Assembly: GCA_905214345.1 (NCBI GenBank) | Contig: CAJMLV010000044.1 | Location: 1 to 22,492 of the forward strand | From: an uncultured bacterium | Lineage (GTDB): Bacteria > Bacillota > Clostridia > Oscillospirales > Ruminococcaceae | DNA: 22,492 bases | Direction of reading: 5' to 3' | Part shown: positions 1 to 6,780 of the stretch, piece after piece | Position numbering within the stretch: the first letter of the stretch is position 1 | How the letters are laid out: each line of letters begins with the position of its first letter | Notes under the pieces: model-generated | Seen by the model: the letters and a program-made list of their open reading frames with translations, nothing else | What the model was told of the DNA's origin: nothing | The model's database searches: none | Translations under genes and position numbers: made by a program

Positions 1-6
1 TACACT

Positions 7-23
7 CCCCGGCATAGCCGGGG
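7..23. other. GC-rich hairpin at window edge
   Basis: Seven-base arms CCCCGGC and GCCGGGG enclose an ATA loop. On the plus strand it is followed by GTTGTCCTT, which is a poor T tract. It may end a gene lying to the left of the window, but no such gene is visible here. Confidence 0.3.
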
Positions 24-51
24 GTTGTCCTTACGCTTAAGCTAACAACAC

Positions 52-84
52 AAAAACCGCCCCCGTGCCAGGCACGGGGGCGGT
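52..84 (-). terminator. Rho-independent terminator of oppA
   Basis: Twelve-base arms ACCGCCCCCGTG and CACGGGGGCGGT enclose a five-base loop. On the minus strand the stem is followed by five T. It lies about 35 bases after the oppA stop and ends the opp region. Confidence 0.9.
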
Positions 85-119
85 TCTTATTTGCTGTTCA
101 AGCCGTTGCGGTGATCAGA

Positions 120-2045
120 TCAGGCAGCGGTCTTGGTGGCATGATGGAAGTACTTGTAGCCGAAGGCGTTGGTGTAAACACCCTCAACATTGGACTTCTG
201 CATGTAGGGGTCGTTGTAGTAGTACAGAGGCACGACAGCCCAGGTCTCCATCAGCATGTCTTCAGCCTGGTGCATCAGAGCAACACGGGCAGTCAGATCA
301 GTCTCAGACTTGATGGAAGCGATCAGCTCGTTGTACTCATCCCAGTTCTGCGGAGCATAGGAAGGAATGGTGCCATCTGCACCGGGACGGCCGAACTGAG
401 CGTCGTTGTTGCCGGAATCGGTGATCCACATCTCCAGCATGTTGATGGGGTCATCGAAGTCAGCCAGCCAGCCCTGACGGCAGACGTCGTAGTTACCGGC
501 CTTGCGCTCGTTCAGGAAGACGTTCCAGGTCTGGGTCTCGATCTCCACGGTAGCGCCGATAGCAGCCATATCCTGCTGGATAGCAGCACCGATGGCTTCG
601 TTGCCGGCGCCCTCGTTCACCAGGTAGGTGAAGGACAGCGGGGTCTCAGCGCTCAGCATGCCAGCGTCGTCAAAGACGTAGCCAGCGCTTTCCAGCAGCT
701 CGATGGCCTTGGCCAGGTTCTCTTCGTAAGCATCCTCGCTGGGATCGAAGTAGCCGACGGCTTCCTCGTCGGGGTAGGTGTAGCTGTCGGTGTTCTGACG
801 GAACTCAGCGCCGTTGGAGTCGCTCATGCCGGCGGGCACGAAGGTGTTGGCCACTTCCTGGCCGGTCTGACCGATGGTGTCAACGATGTACTGACGGTCG
901 ATCAGCAGGGTGATGGCTTCACGCATAGCGTTGGCCTGTTCAGGAGTCTTGCCCTCGAACAGGGTGGAGTTCACGTTGAAGCCAACGTAGTAGGTGCCGA
1001 TGTTGGCAGCAACATAGAACTCGGGGTCAACGTTGATGTGGTTGGGAACTTCTTCGGTGGGAATGGTATCGATGAAGTCCAGGTTGCCGGCCATGTAGGC
1101 GTTGTAGATAGCGGTGTCGTCAGCGCTCAGCATGAACTGCAGGGTCTCGATGGTGACGCTGTCGGCATCGTAGTAGTTGGGGTTTTTGGTATAGGTCATG
1201 CTTTCGTCATGGTTCCAGGCAGTGCAGGTGTAGGGACCATTGCAGACAAAGCCGGCCTCCAGAGCCCAGGCGCCGGGGTTGGTGCCTTCGGGATCAGCAG
1301 CCTCAACAGCAGCCTGCGGCACGGGGTAGAAGGTGGGGAAAGCGCACAGGCTCAGGAAGTAGGGGCAGGGGCTGACCAGGGTGACGGTCAGGGTGTAGTC
1401 GTCGGTAGCCTCAACGCCGACCAGGATCTCGTTGGCAGCCTGAGCAGCCAGAGCAGCCTCGCTGTAAGTTTCCTCGGGGATGGTGTACTCTTCACCGGCG
1501 GCTTCGGCAGCAGCAGCGGCCTCGGCATCATACTCGGGGTTGGCGACCATCTCGTTGGCAACCTCGTTCTTGGCGATCAGGCCATCGTACAGGTAGCTGT
1601 AGTCGGAAGCAGTCATGGGGTTGGCAGCACGGTTCCAGCTGTAGACAAAGTCGTTAGCAGTCAGTTCGGTGCCGTCGCTCCACTTGCTCTGACGCAGATG
1701 GAAGGTGTAGGTCATGCCGTCTTCAGAGACGTCATAGCTTTCGGCAACGCCGGGGACCAGCTGGCCGTTTTCATCGTAGGTCAGCAGGCCGACGAAGCTG
1801 TTGACAGCCAGAACAGCGCCGTCAACGGTGGAGTTGAGGTGCGGGTCCAGACGGTCAGGCTCGGAAGCCAGGTTGATGTACAGCGTGCTGGTATCGGTGT
1901 TCAGAACCGAAGTTGCAGACGCGCTCTCGGTGGTTGCAGACGCGGAGCCGTTGCCGCTGGTAGAGGCGGAACCATTGGAACCACCGCAGCCAGCCAGGCT
2001 GACGACCATGGCGGCAGCAAGCGCAGATGCCATGAGCTTTTTCAT
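120..2045 (-). CDS. oppA: Peptide ABC transporter substrate-binding lipoprotein (OppA-type)
   Basis: This 641-residue protein is the extracellular, lipid-anchored solute-binding protein (SBP family 5) that captures peptides for the OppBCDF importer. The N-terminus is a lipoprotein signal: MKK, a hydrophobic stretch, then the lipobox LAGC with Cys20 as the lipidated residue, followed by a Ser/Gly/Ala/Thr linker. The mature part opens with LASEPDRLDPHLNS, typical of the family, and contains SKWSDGTELTANDFVYSW, a hallmark of OppA/DppA proteins. At 641 residues it is longer than the usual 500-550; an Ala/Glu-rich segment around residues 165-205 accounts for part of this. The start is set by AGGAGG seven bases upstream. 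It is the last gene of the cluster and has its own promoter, which fits the excess of binding protein over transporter that these systems need. Peptide specificity cannot be read from sequence. Confidence 0.93.
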   Translation of the reverse strand: MKKLMASALAAAMVVSLAGCGGSNGSASTSGNGSASATTESASATSVLNTDTSTLYINLASEPDRLDPHLNSTVDGAVLAVNSFVGLLTYDENGQLVPGVAESYDVSEDGMTYTFHLRQSKWSDGTELTANDFVYSWNRAANPMTASDYSYLYDGLIAKNEVANEMVANPEYDAEAAAAAEAAGEEYTIPEETYSEAALAAQAANEILVGVEATDDYTLTVTLVSPCPYFLSLCAFPTFYPVPQAAVEAADPEGTNPGAWALEAGFVCNGPYTCTAWNHDESMTYTKNPNYYDADSVTIETLQFMLSADDTAIYNAYMAGNLDFIDTIPTEEVPNHINVDPEFYVAANIGTYYVGFNVNSTLFEGKTPEQANAMREAITLLIDRQYIVDTIGQTGQEVANTFVPAGMSDSNGAEFRQNTDSYTYPDEEAVGYFDPSEDAYEENLAKAIELLESAGYVFDDAGMLSAETPLSFTYLVNEGAGNEAIGAAIQQDMAAIGATVEIETQTWNVFLNERKAGNYDVCRQGWLADFDDPINMLEMWITDSGNNDAQFGRPGADGTIPSYAPQNWDEYNELIASIKSETDLTARVALMHQAEDMLMETWAVVPLYYYNDPYMQKSNVEGVYTNAFGYKYFHHATKTAA

Positions 2046-2067
2046 TGTTCTTTCCTCCTAGAGATCT

Positions 2068-2121
2068 TATCAGAAACTCACGGAAAAAGGAAAAAACTCT
2101 TTCCGTGAACTCCTCCTGATA
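2068..2121 (-). promoter_or_regulatory. 5' stem-loop in the oppA mRNA leader
   Basis: On the minus strand CACGGAAA (2107-2100) pairs with TTTCCGTG (2086-2079). An outer pair, TATCAG and CTGATA (2121-2116 and 2073-2068), closes the same structure. The predicted transcript start is near 2123, so the structure would sit at the extreme 5' end of the oppA mRNA. It ends about 10 bases before the AGGAGG that serves oppA. It also buries a second, unused GGAGGAG. A message-stabilising role is inference. Confidence 0.55.
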
Positions 2122-2129
2122 CAACGCCC

Positions 2130-2158
2130 ATTATACGGTCTGCAGTTTGCATTTGCAA
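2130..2158 (-). promoter_or_regulatory. oppA promoter
   Basis: The -35 box is TTGCAA (2158-2153) and the -10 box is a perfect TATAAT (2135-2130), with a 17-base spacer. It lies in the 270-base gap between oppF and oppA, so oppA can be made independently of the oppBCDF message. Confidence 0.8.
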
Positions 2159-2204
2159 GGAAGATGGAAAAGCTGTTGCTTTTCAGTCACCATTTTTAGA
2201 CAAT

Positions 2205-2239
2205 GTGCTGAACATTGCGCACACTAATTTGTTCAGCAC
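2205..2239. repeat. Ten-base inverted repeat between oppF and oppA
   Basis: GTGCTGAACA (2205-2214) and its exact complement TGTTCAGCAC (2230-2239) are separated by 15 bases. There is no T tract on either side. A second hairpin, CCTCTGCC/GGCAGAGG (2261-2268 and 2280-2287), lies closer to the oppF stop. The pair may be 3' mRNA structure ending or protecting the oppBCDF message, or a protein binding site upstream of the oppA promoter. Neither can be decided by eye. Confidence 0.5.
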
Positions 2240-2315
2240 TATGCAAACTTGCGAACCATCCCTCTGCCCATGGGCGGCAGGCAGAGGACGATTCCCCTTT
2301 ATCGGGACCGCAATG

Positions 2316-3359
2316 TCACTTGTTCCAGCAGGCGACAAAGTGGCCGTTGCCCCGGTCGGTGAAAGGAGGCATGGCCTTGGCACACTGTTCAGTGGCGTAG
2401 CGGCAGCGGGTGCGGAAGGGACAGCCGCTGGGCATATGCAGCGGGCTGGGCACATCGCCTTCCAGCACGATACGCTTGGAAGCACGAGCGGTGCGCGGAT
2501 CGGGCACCGGCACGGCGGAAAGCAGGCTCTGGGTGTAGGGATGGATGGGGTTGTCGTTCAGTTCATCGGCATCCGCCAGCTCCATCATCTTGCCCAGATA
2601 CATGACCGCAATACGGTCGCTGATGTGATGAACGACCAGCAGGTCGTGGGCAATGAACAGGTAAGCCACACCCAGCTTTTCCTGCAGGTCCTCAAACATG
2701 TTGACAACCTGAGCCTGAATGGAAACGTCCAGCGCCGAAACAGGCTCGTCGCAGACGATGAACTTGGGGTTGACAGCCAGCGCACGGGCGATGCCGATAC
2801 GCTGACGCTGACCACCGGAGAACTCGTGGGGGTAACGCATGGCGTGCTCGGCGTTCAGGCCGACCAGCTCCATCAGTTCCATCACGCGGTCATGGCGCTC
2901 AGCCTTGGTCTTGCACAGCTTGTGCACGTCCAGAGGCTCGCCGATGATGTCCTCAACGGTCATACGGGGATTCAGAGAAGAATACGGGTCCTGGAAGACC
3001 ATCTGCATCTGCTTGCGCAGAGGCATCATATCGTCCTGGACTTTCTTGCCCAGGACGGGTTTGCCGTTGGCATCCACCTTGAGCTGGCCGTTTTCGTCGT
3101 ACTGTTCGCCGCTGTCATACACTACCTGGCCGTCAAAGGTGATACGGCCGCCGGTGGGCTTGTACAGCTGCAGCAGGGTACGGCCGACGGTGGTTTTGCC
3201 GCAGCCAGACTCACCCACCAGACCCAGCGTTTCGCCGGGACGGATGGCGAAGGACACATCGTCCACCGCCTTAAGCTGGATGGTCTTGCTGAAGCCGGTA
3301 CGCACGGGGAAATATTCCTTCAAATGCTCGACTTGCAAAAGATATTCGCTGTTTGCCAT
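2316..3359 (-). CDS. oppF: Oligopeptide ABC transporter ATP-binding protein OppF
   Basis: This 347-residue cytoplasmic ATPase is one of the two ATP-hydrolysing subunits of the peptide importer. The Walker A motif is GESGCGKTT (residues 49-57), the Q-loop lies in VFQDPYSSLNP, the signature is SGGQRQR (181-187) and Walker B is IVCDEP (201-206). The C-terminal oligopeptide/dipeptide domain (PSGCPFRTRC and later cysteines) marks the OppF/DppF branch. Between Walker A and the Q-loop there is an extra Asp/Gly/Lys-rich stretch around residues 80-108, longer than in usual OppF. The start ATG lies one base after the oppD stop, and its site AAGGAGGG is inside the end of oppD, indicating coupled translation. 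It is the last gene of oppBCDF. Confidence 0.93.
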   Translation of the reverse strand: MANSEYLLQVEHLKEYFPVRTGFSKTIQLKAVDDVSFAIRPGETLGLVGESGCGKTTVGRTLLQLYKPTGGRITFDGQVVYDSGEQYDENGQLKVDANGKPVLGKKVQDDMMPLRKQMQMVFQDPYSSLNPRMTVEDIIGEPLDVHKLCKTKAERHDRVMELMELVGLNAEHAMRYPHEFSGGQRQRIGIARALAVNPKFIVCDEPVSALDVSIQAQVVNMFEDLQEKLGVAYLFIAHDLLVVHHISDRIAVMYLGKMMELADADELNDNPIHPYTQSLLSAVPVPDPRTARASKRIVLEGDVPSPLHMPSGCPFRTRCRYATEQCAKAMPPFTDRGNGHFVACWNK

Positions 3360-3360
3360 C

Positions 3361-4374
3361 TTACTTGCCCTCCTTGGCGGATTTGACGTTGCACCAGCAG
3401 GACGCCAGGTGATCTTCGCCCACCCACAGTTCGGGCGGCTGCTCCCGCAGGCAGATCTTCATGGCGGATTCGCACCGGGGGCAGAACGCACAGCCAGCCG
3501 GCAGGTCCAGCATGTTGATGGGGGTGCCGCCGATGGGAACCAGGCGTTCCTTCATGTTGGAGCCGGACGGGATAGACCGCAGCAGACCCTTGGTGTATTC
3601 ATGCGCGGAATGGTAGAAGATGGCGTCGGCAGTGCCGCGCTCACAGACGCGGCCGCCGTACATGACGATGATCTCGTCGCACATGGATGCAATGACGCCC
3701 AAGTCATGAGTAACCATGATGATGGCCATACCCATCTTCTTCTGCAGATCCTGCATCAGTTCCAGAATCTGGGCCTGGATGGTCACGTCCAGCGCGGTGG
3801 TGGGCTCGTCGGCAATCAGGATGTCAGGCTCGCAGGCCAGGGCCATGGCGATCATGACACGCTGACGCATACCGCCGGACAGCTCATAGGGATACTGCTT
3901 GACGCGCTTTTCCGGTTCGTTGATGCCCACCAGTTCCAGCATTTCAATGGCGCGGGCCTTAGCCTGCTCCTTGTTGCGGTCGGTGTGCAGCATGATAGCT
4001 TCCATCAGCTGGTTGCCGATGGTGAACACGGGGTTCAAGCTGGTCATGGGATCCTGGAAGATGATGGAGCAGCACTTGCCGCGGAAAGAGGCCATCTTCT
4101 TCTCGTCCCACTTGGTGATATCCTCACCGTTGTACAGGATCTGGCCGCCGGTGATGCCGCCGTTCTCGGCCAGGATATTCATGATGGAATAGGCGGTAAC
4201 GGACTTGCCGGAACCGGATTCGCCCACGATGCCCAGGATCTTGCCGGGCTCCAGGGAGAAGGAAACGCCGTTGACGGCGTTGACCTTGCCGCCCTTATCG
4301 GTGGAGAAGGTGGTGTGCAGGTCCTTGACCTCCAGCACATACTTCGGCTTATTGCCGTTTTTCACTTCACTCAT
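3361..4374 (-). CDS. oppD: Oligopeptide ABC transporter ATP-binding protein OppD
   Basis: This 337-residue ATPase partners OppF in the importer. Walker A is GESGSGKSV (51-59), the signature is LSGGMRQR, and Walker B is ILIADEP followed by TTALDVT. The C-terminal domain carries the cysteine cluster CAFCPRC...C with a later Cys pair near the end. In some characterised OppD/DppD homologues this region binds an iron-sulfur cluster; whether this one does is inference. The start is supported by GGAGGGG about 13 bases upstream, just after the oppC stop (19-base gap). The second gene of the pair, oppF, follows at once. Confidence 0.93.
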   Translation of the reverse strand: MSEVKNGNKPKYVLEVKDLHTTFSTDKGGKVNAVNGVSFSLEPGKILGIVGESGSGKSVTAYSIMNILAENGGITGGQILYNGEDITKWDEKKMASFRGKCCSIIFQDPMTSLNPVFTIGNQLMEAIMLHTDRNKEQAKARAIEMLELVGINEPEKRVKQYPYELSGGMRQRVMIAMALACEPDILIADEPTTALDVTIQAQILELMQDLQKKMGMAIIMVTHDLGVIASMCDEIIVMYGGRVCERGTADAIFYHSAHEYTKGLLRSIPSGSNMKERLVPIGGTPINMLDLPAGCAFCPRCESAMKICLREQPPELWVGEDHLASCWCNVKSAKEGK

Positions 4375-4393
4375 ACTCTTTTACTGCCCCTCC

Positions 4394-5491
4394 TCAGCGC
4401 TTCAGTTTGGGGTCAAACGCGTCGCGCAGGCCGTCGCCCAGCAGGTTGAAAGCCAGAACGATCAGGCAGATGATCAGCGACGGGAAGACCAGCTTCAGCG
4501 GATAGCTGTTGATACCCGCACGGGCTTCATTGGCCAGAGAACCCAGCGAAGGCATGGGGACCTTGACACCGATGCCCATGAAGGACAGGTAGCTCTCGGT
4601 GAAGATGGCCGAGGGGATCTGCAGGGCCACCGAGATGATGATGACCGACAGGCAGTTGGGCAGAATGTGCTTGCGCAGGATGCGGCCGCCGGAAGTACCA
4701 ATAGTCCGGGCGGCCAGAACGTACTCGTTCTGCTTGATGGTCAGGATCTGACCGCGGACCAGACGGGCCATGCCCACCCAGTACAGCAGACCGAAGACCA
4801 GGAACAGGGCGATCATGTTGGTGCCCAGGGACTGCAGCGCGGGAATCTTCTCGATCACAGGCTTCAGGGTCTCGTTCAAGACCACCGAGAGCAGAATGAT
4901 CATCAGTGTATCCGGCAGACTGTAAATCACGTCTACGATGCGCATCATAATGATGTCCACGATGCCGCCGCACCAGCCCGAAATCGAGCCGTACAACAGA
5001 CCGATAATCAGAACCATGATGGAGGCCACCAGGCCGACGGACAGAGAAACGCGGGTGCCGTAGATCACGCGGATGAAGTAGTCACGGCCCAGGCTGTCGG
5101 TGCCCATGATGTGGGGGAACAGCTTTTCGCCGGTTTCTTCCATATACTGCTGCTCACGCTGGGACCATTCAAAGGGAGCCAGGTTGGTGGCAGTCTTGTC
5201 ACGGCGGCCATCCACCGTGATAATGTCAGAATAGCCATAAGGCACGAAGAAGGGGATCACAATGATGGAAATCAGCAGCAGGACCAGCACGATGATGCTG
5301 CCCACGGCCAGCTTGTTCTTCAACAGGCGGCGGCAACCGTCTTTGAAGAAGGTCACGCTTTCGCCCATGACCTCCTGCTGTGCCTTTTCTTCTTCGGTTG
5401 CGGGTTCAAAGTCAGCGGTGCTGAATTTGGAAAGATCGATCTGGGCCGAAAGAGGGTTCTTTTCGGGCATTCCGTTTTCTGCGTAGGTCAT
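4394..5491 (-). CDS. oppC: Oligopeptide ABC transporter permease OppC
   Basis: This 365-residue inner-membrane subunit forms the peptide channel with OppB. About 45 residues of soluble N-terminus precede the first membrane helix (residues near 60-85, LAVGSIIVLVLLLISIIVI). A periplasmic-side loop of some 60 residues contains HIMGTDSLGRDYFIRVIYGTR, a signature of OppC/DppC proteins. Five further helices follow. The EAA coupling motif is EYVLAARTIGTSGGRILRKH, which contacts the ATPases. The ending LLGDGLRDAFDPKLKR is typical of the family. At 365 residues it is longer than the usual 300, mainly in the N-terminus and first loop. The start has GGAGGAG six bases upstream; oppB ends 15 bases before it. 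Confidence 0.93.
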   Translation of the reverse strand: MTYAENGMPEKNPLSAQIDLSKFSTADFEPATEEEKAQQEVMGESVTFFKDGCRRLLKNKLAVGSIIVLVLLLISIIVIPFFVPYGYSDIITVDGRRDKTATNLAPFEWSQREQQYMEETGEKLFPHIMGTDSLGRDYFIRVIYGTRVSLSVGLVASIMVLIIGLLYGSISGWCGGIVDIIMMRIVDVIYSLPDTLMIILLSVVLNETLKPVIEKIPALQSLGTNMIALFLVFGLLYWVGMARLVRGQILTIKQNEYVLAARTIGTSGGRILRKHILPNCLSVIIISVALQIPSAIFTESYLSFMGIGVKVPMPSLGSLANEARAGINSYPLKLVFPSLIICLIVLAFNLLGDGLRDAFDPKLKR

Positions 5492-5506
5492 ATTCTCTCC
5501 TCCTTC

Positions 5507-6418
5507 TTACTCCAGCTCAATACGCGGGTCGATCAGCTTGTACACCAGGTCGGTGATCAGGTTTGCCGTAACCATCAGAATACCCAGGAACAGGGTGGTA
5601 GCCATGATCATGGGGTAGTCGCTGTTGGTAATGCTGGTCACGAACTGGGTGCCCAGACCGCCGATAGTGAAGATGCTCTCAACGACCATAGAGCCGGTGA
5701 GAATGTAGGCAACCATGGGGCCGACATAGGTGACAACAGGAATCAAGGCATTACGCAGGGCATGCTTGAAGATGACCTTGACCTGAGGCACGCCCTTGGC
5801 GCGGGCGGTGCGCACATAGTCCTGGCCCAGAGCATCCAGCATGCTGGTCTTGGTCAGACGGGTGATGTAGGCCATGGGGTACAAGGACAGCGAGATGACC
5901 GGCAGCACATAGTTGGGGTTCTCAGCGCTCCACACCGGGAACACATTCAACTCCACGCAAAACACCAGCAGAAGCAAGGTTGCCAGAACAAAGCTGGGCA
6001 CGCCGGTGAACAGGGTGGTGAAGAAGATGATCAGGCGGTCCGGCAGCTTGTTGCGGTTCAGGGCCGCAATGCTGCCCAGCACCAGACCGAACACAATGGC
6101 CACCACCGCAGCCTTCAGGCCCAACTGGGCAGAAACGGCAAAACGGCTGGTCAGCGTAGAAGCAATATCACGACCGGTTTTTAGGGAAACGCCCCAGTCA
6201 CCGTGCAGGATGTTGTTCATATACAGGACGTACTGCTCTCCCACGGGCTTATCCAGGTTATAGCGTGCTTCCAGCACGGCCTGGACCTGCGGGCTGGTGG
6301 CCTTTTCTTTGTTGAAAGGGCCGCCGGGGATGGCGTTCATGGCAAAGAAGGTGATCATGCTGATGACCAGCACCGTCACAATTGCCAGCAACACACGCTT
6401 TACGACATATCGGGTCAC
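5507..6418 (-). CDS. oppB: Oligopeptide ABC transporter permease OppB
   Basis: This 303-residue integral membrane subunit is the first gene of oppBCDF. A membrane helix opens the protein (VLLAIVTVLVISMITFFAM), followed by the OppB signature IPGGPF. Five more helices follow, and the coupling motif is DYVRTARAKGVPQVKVIFKH. The ending LITDLVYKLIDPRIELE is standard for the family. The start codon is GTG, with GAGGAG about 11 bases upstream. The next in-frame ATG lies inside the first helix, so the GTG start is preferred. The gene is read from a promoter about 220 bases upstream through a structured leader. Confidence 0.93.
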   Translation of the reverse strand: MTRYVVKRVLLAIVTVLVISMITFFAMNAIPGGPFNKEKATSPQVQAVLEARYNLDKPVGEQYVLYMNNILHGDWGVSLKTGRDIASTLTSRFAVSAQLGLKAAVVAIVFGLVLGSIAALNRNKLPDRLIIFFTTLFTGVPSFVLATLLLLVFCVELNVFPVWSAENPNYVLPVISLSLYPMAYITRLTKTSMLDALGQDYVRTARAKGVPQVKVIFKHALRNALIPVVTYVGPMVAYILTGSMVVESIFTIGGLGTQFVTSITNSDYPMIMATTLFLGILMVTANLITDLVYKLIDPRIELE

Positions 6419-6635
6419 GTTCGTTCACTCTCCTCATTTTTGGACGGGACCCTGGGGGACCCGCGCTGGCCGCGTGTTTTGACCGGGCCGCCGCCCGGTC
6501 CCCTGCCCGGACCTTATTTTGGCCGATGGTGAGGCCTTGGAACACGTTTGTGCTCCTTTGGCGGACACCATTTTGCAAAAAAAGGAACGACAGCGTTTGA
6601 TCAAACGCCGTCGTTTGAGCAAAGGAATCTTTAAT
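6419..6635 (-). promoter_or_regulatory. Long structured leader of the oppBCDF message
   Basis: About 210 bases lie between the predicted transcript start (near 6629) and the oppB start; no gene was found in them. The proximal part is a terminator-like attenuator (6577-6622). The distal part is very GC-rich with competing hairpins: GACCGGGC/GCCCGGTC (6481-6488 and 6493-6500), which overlaps GGTCC/GGACC (6497-6501 and 6509-6513). Its role in control is inference. Confidence 0.5.
6577..6622 (-). terminator. Attenuator-like terminator in the opp leader
   Basis: On the minus strand a 30-base near-perfect palindrome (6615-6586, one G-U pair, centre TGATCA) is followed by CC and seven T. It lies downstream of the opp promoter and upstream of oppB, so it would end transcripts within about 60 bases of their start. 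The stem's left arm can instead pair with an upstream TCAAACG (6618-6612 with 6606-6600, loop ACGG), giving two exclusive folds. Confidence 0.6.
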
Positions 6636-6664
6636 AAAATATCACAAAACTGTAACGTTGTCAA
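6636..6664 (-). promoter_or_regulatory. oppBCDF promoter
   Basis: A perfect -35 box TTGACA (6664-6659) and -10 box TATTTT (6641-6636) are separated by 17 bases. The promoter lies just downstream of the terminator that ends the hydrogenase operon, in AT-rich DNA. Confidence 0.75.
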
Positions 6665-6699
6665 CTTTTCAAAATACCACCGTCCACCTGCAAATTGTG

Positions 6700-6730
6700 A
6701 AAATTTACCCGGCGTCCGAAGACGCCGGGT
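6700..6730 (-). terminator. Terminator of the hydrogenase operon
   Basis: Ten-base perfect arms ACCCGGCGTC/GACGCCGGGT enclose a four-base loop that reads TTCG on the minus strand, an extra-stable tetraloop. It is followed by AAATTTT and lies about 50 bases after the hydrogenase stop. Confidence 0.85.
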
Positions 6731-6780
6731 AACAGGCTGACGTGATTTTCTTTCAAGAGAAAAGGGGTGGCAGAGTATTT

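Noticed and set aside
111..2108. Plus-strand open frame of 665 codons opposite oppA
   Set aside because: It is antisense to a gene with clear motifs, and its composition (Val/Gly/His/Gln-rich) is that of a mirror of GC-rich codons. No ribosome site or domain.
4205..6184. Plus-strand frame of 659 codons opposite oppC and oppB
   Set aside because: Gln/His/Asp-rich mirror of the minus-strand permeases; no motif and no ribosome site.
6661..6690. CodY-like box near the opp promoter
   Set aside because: ATTTTGAAAA lacks the two central bases of the CodY consensus, so the match is too poor.
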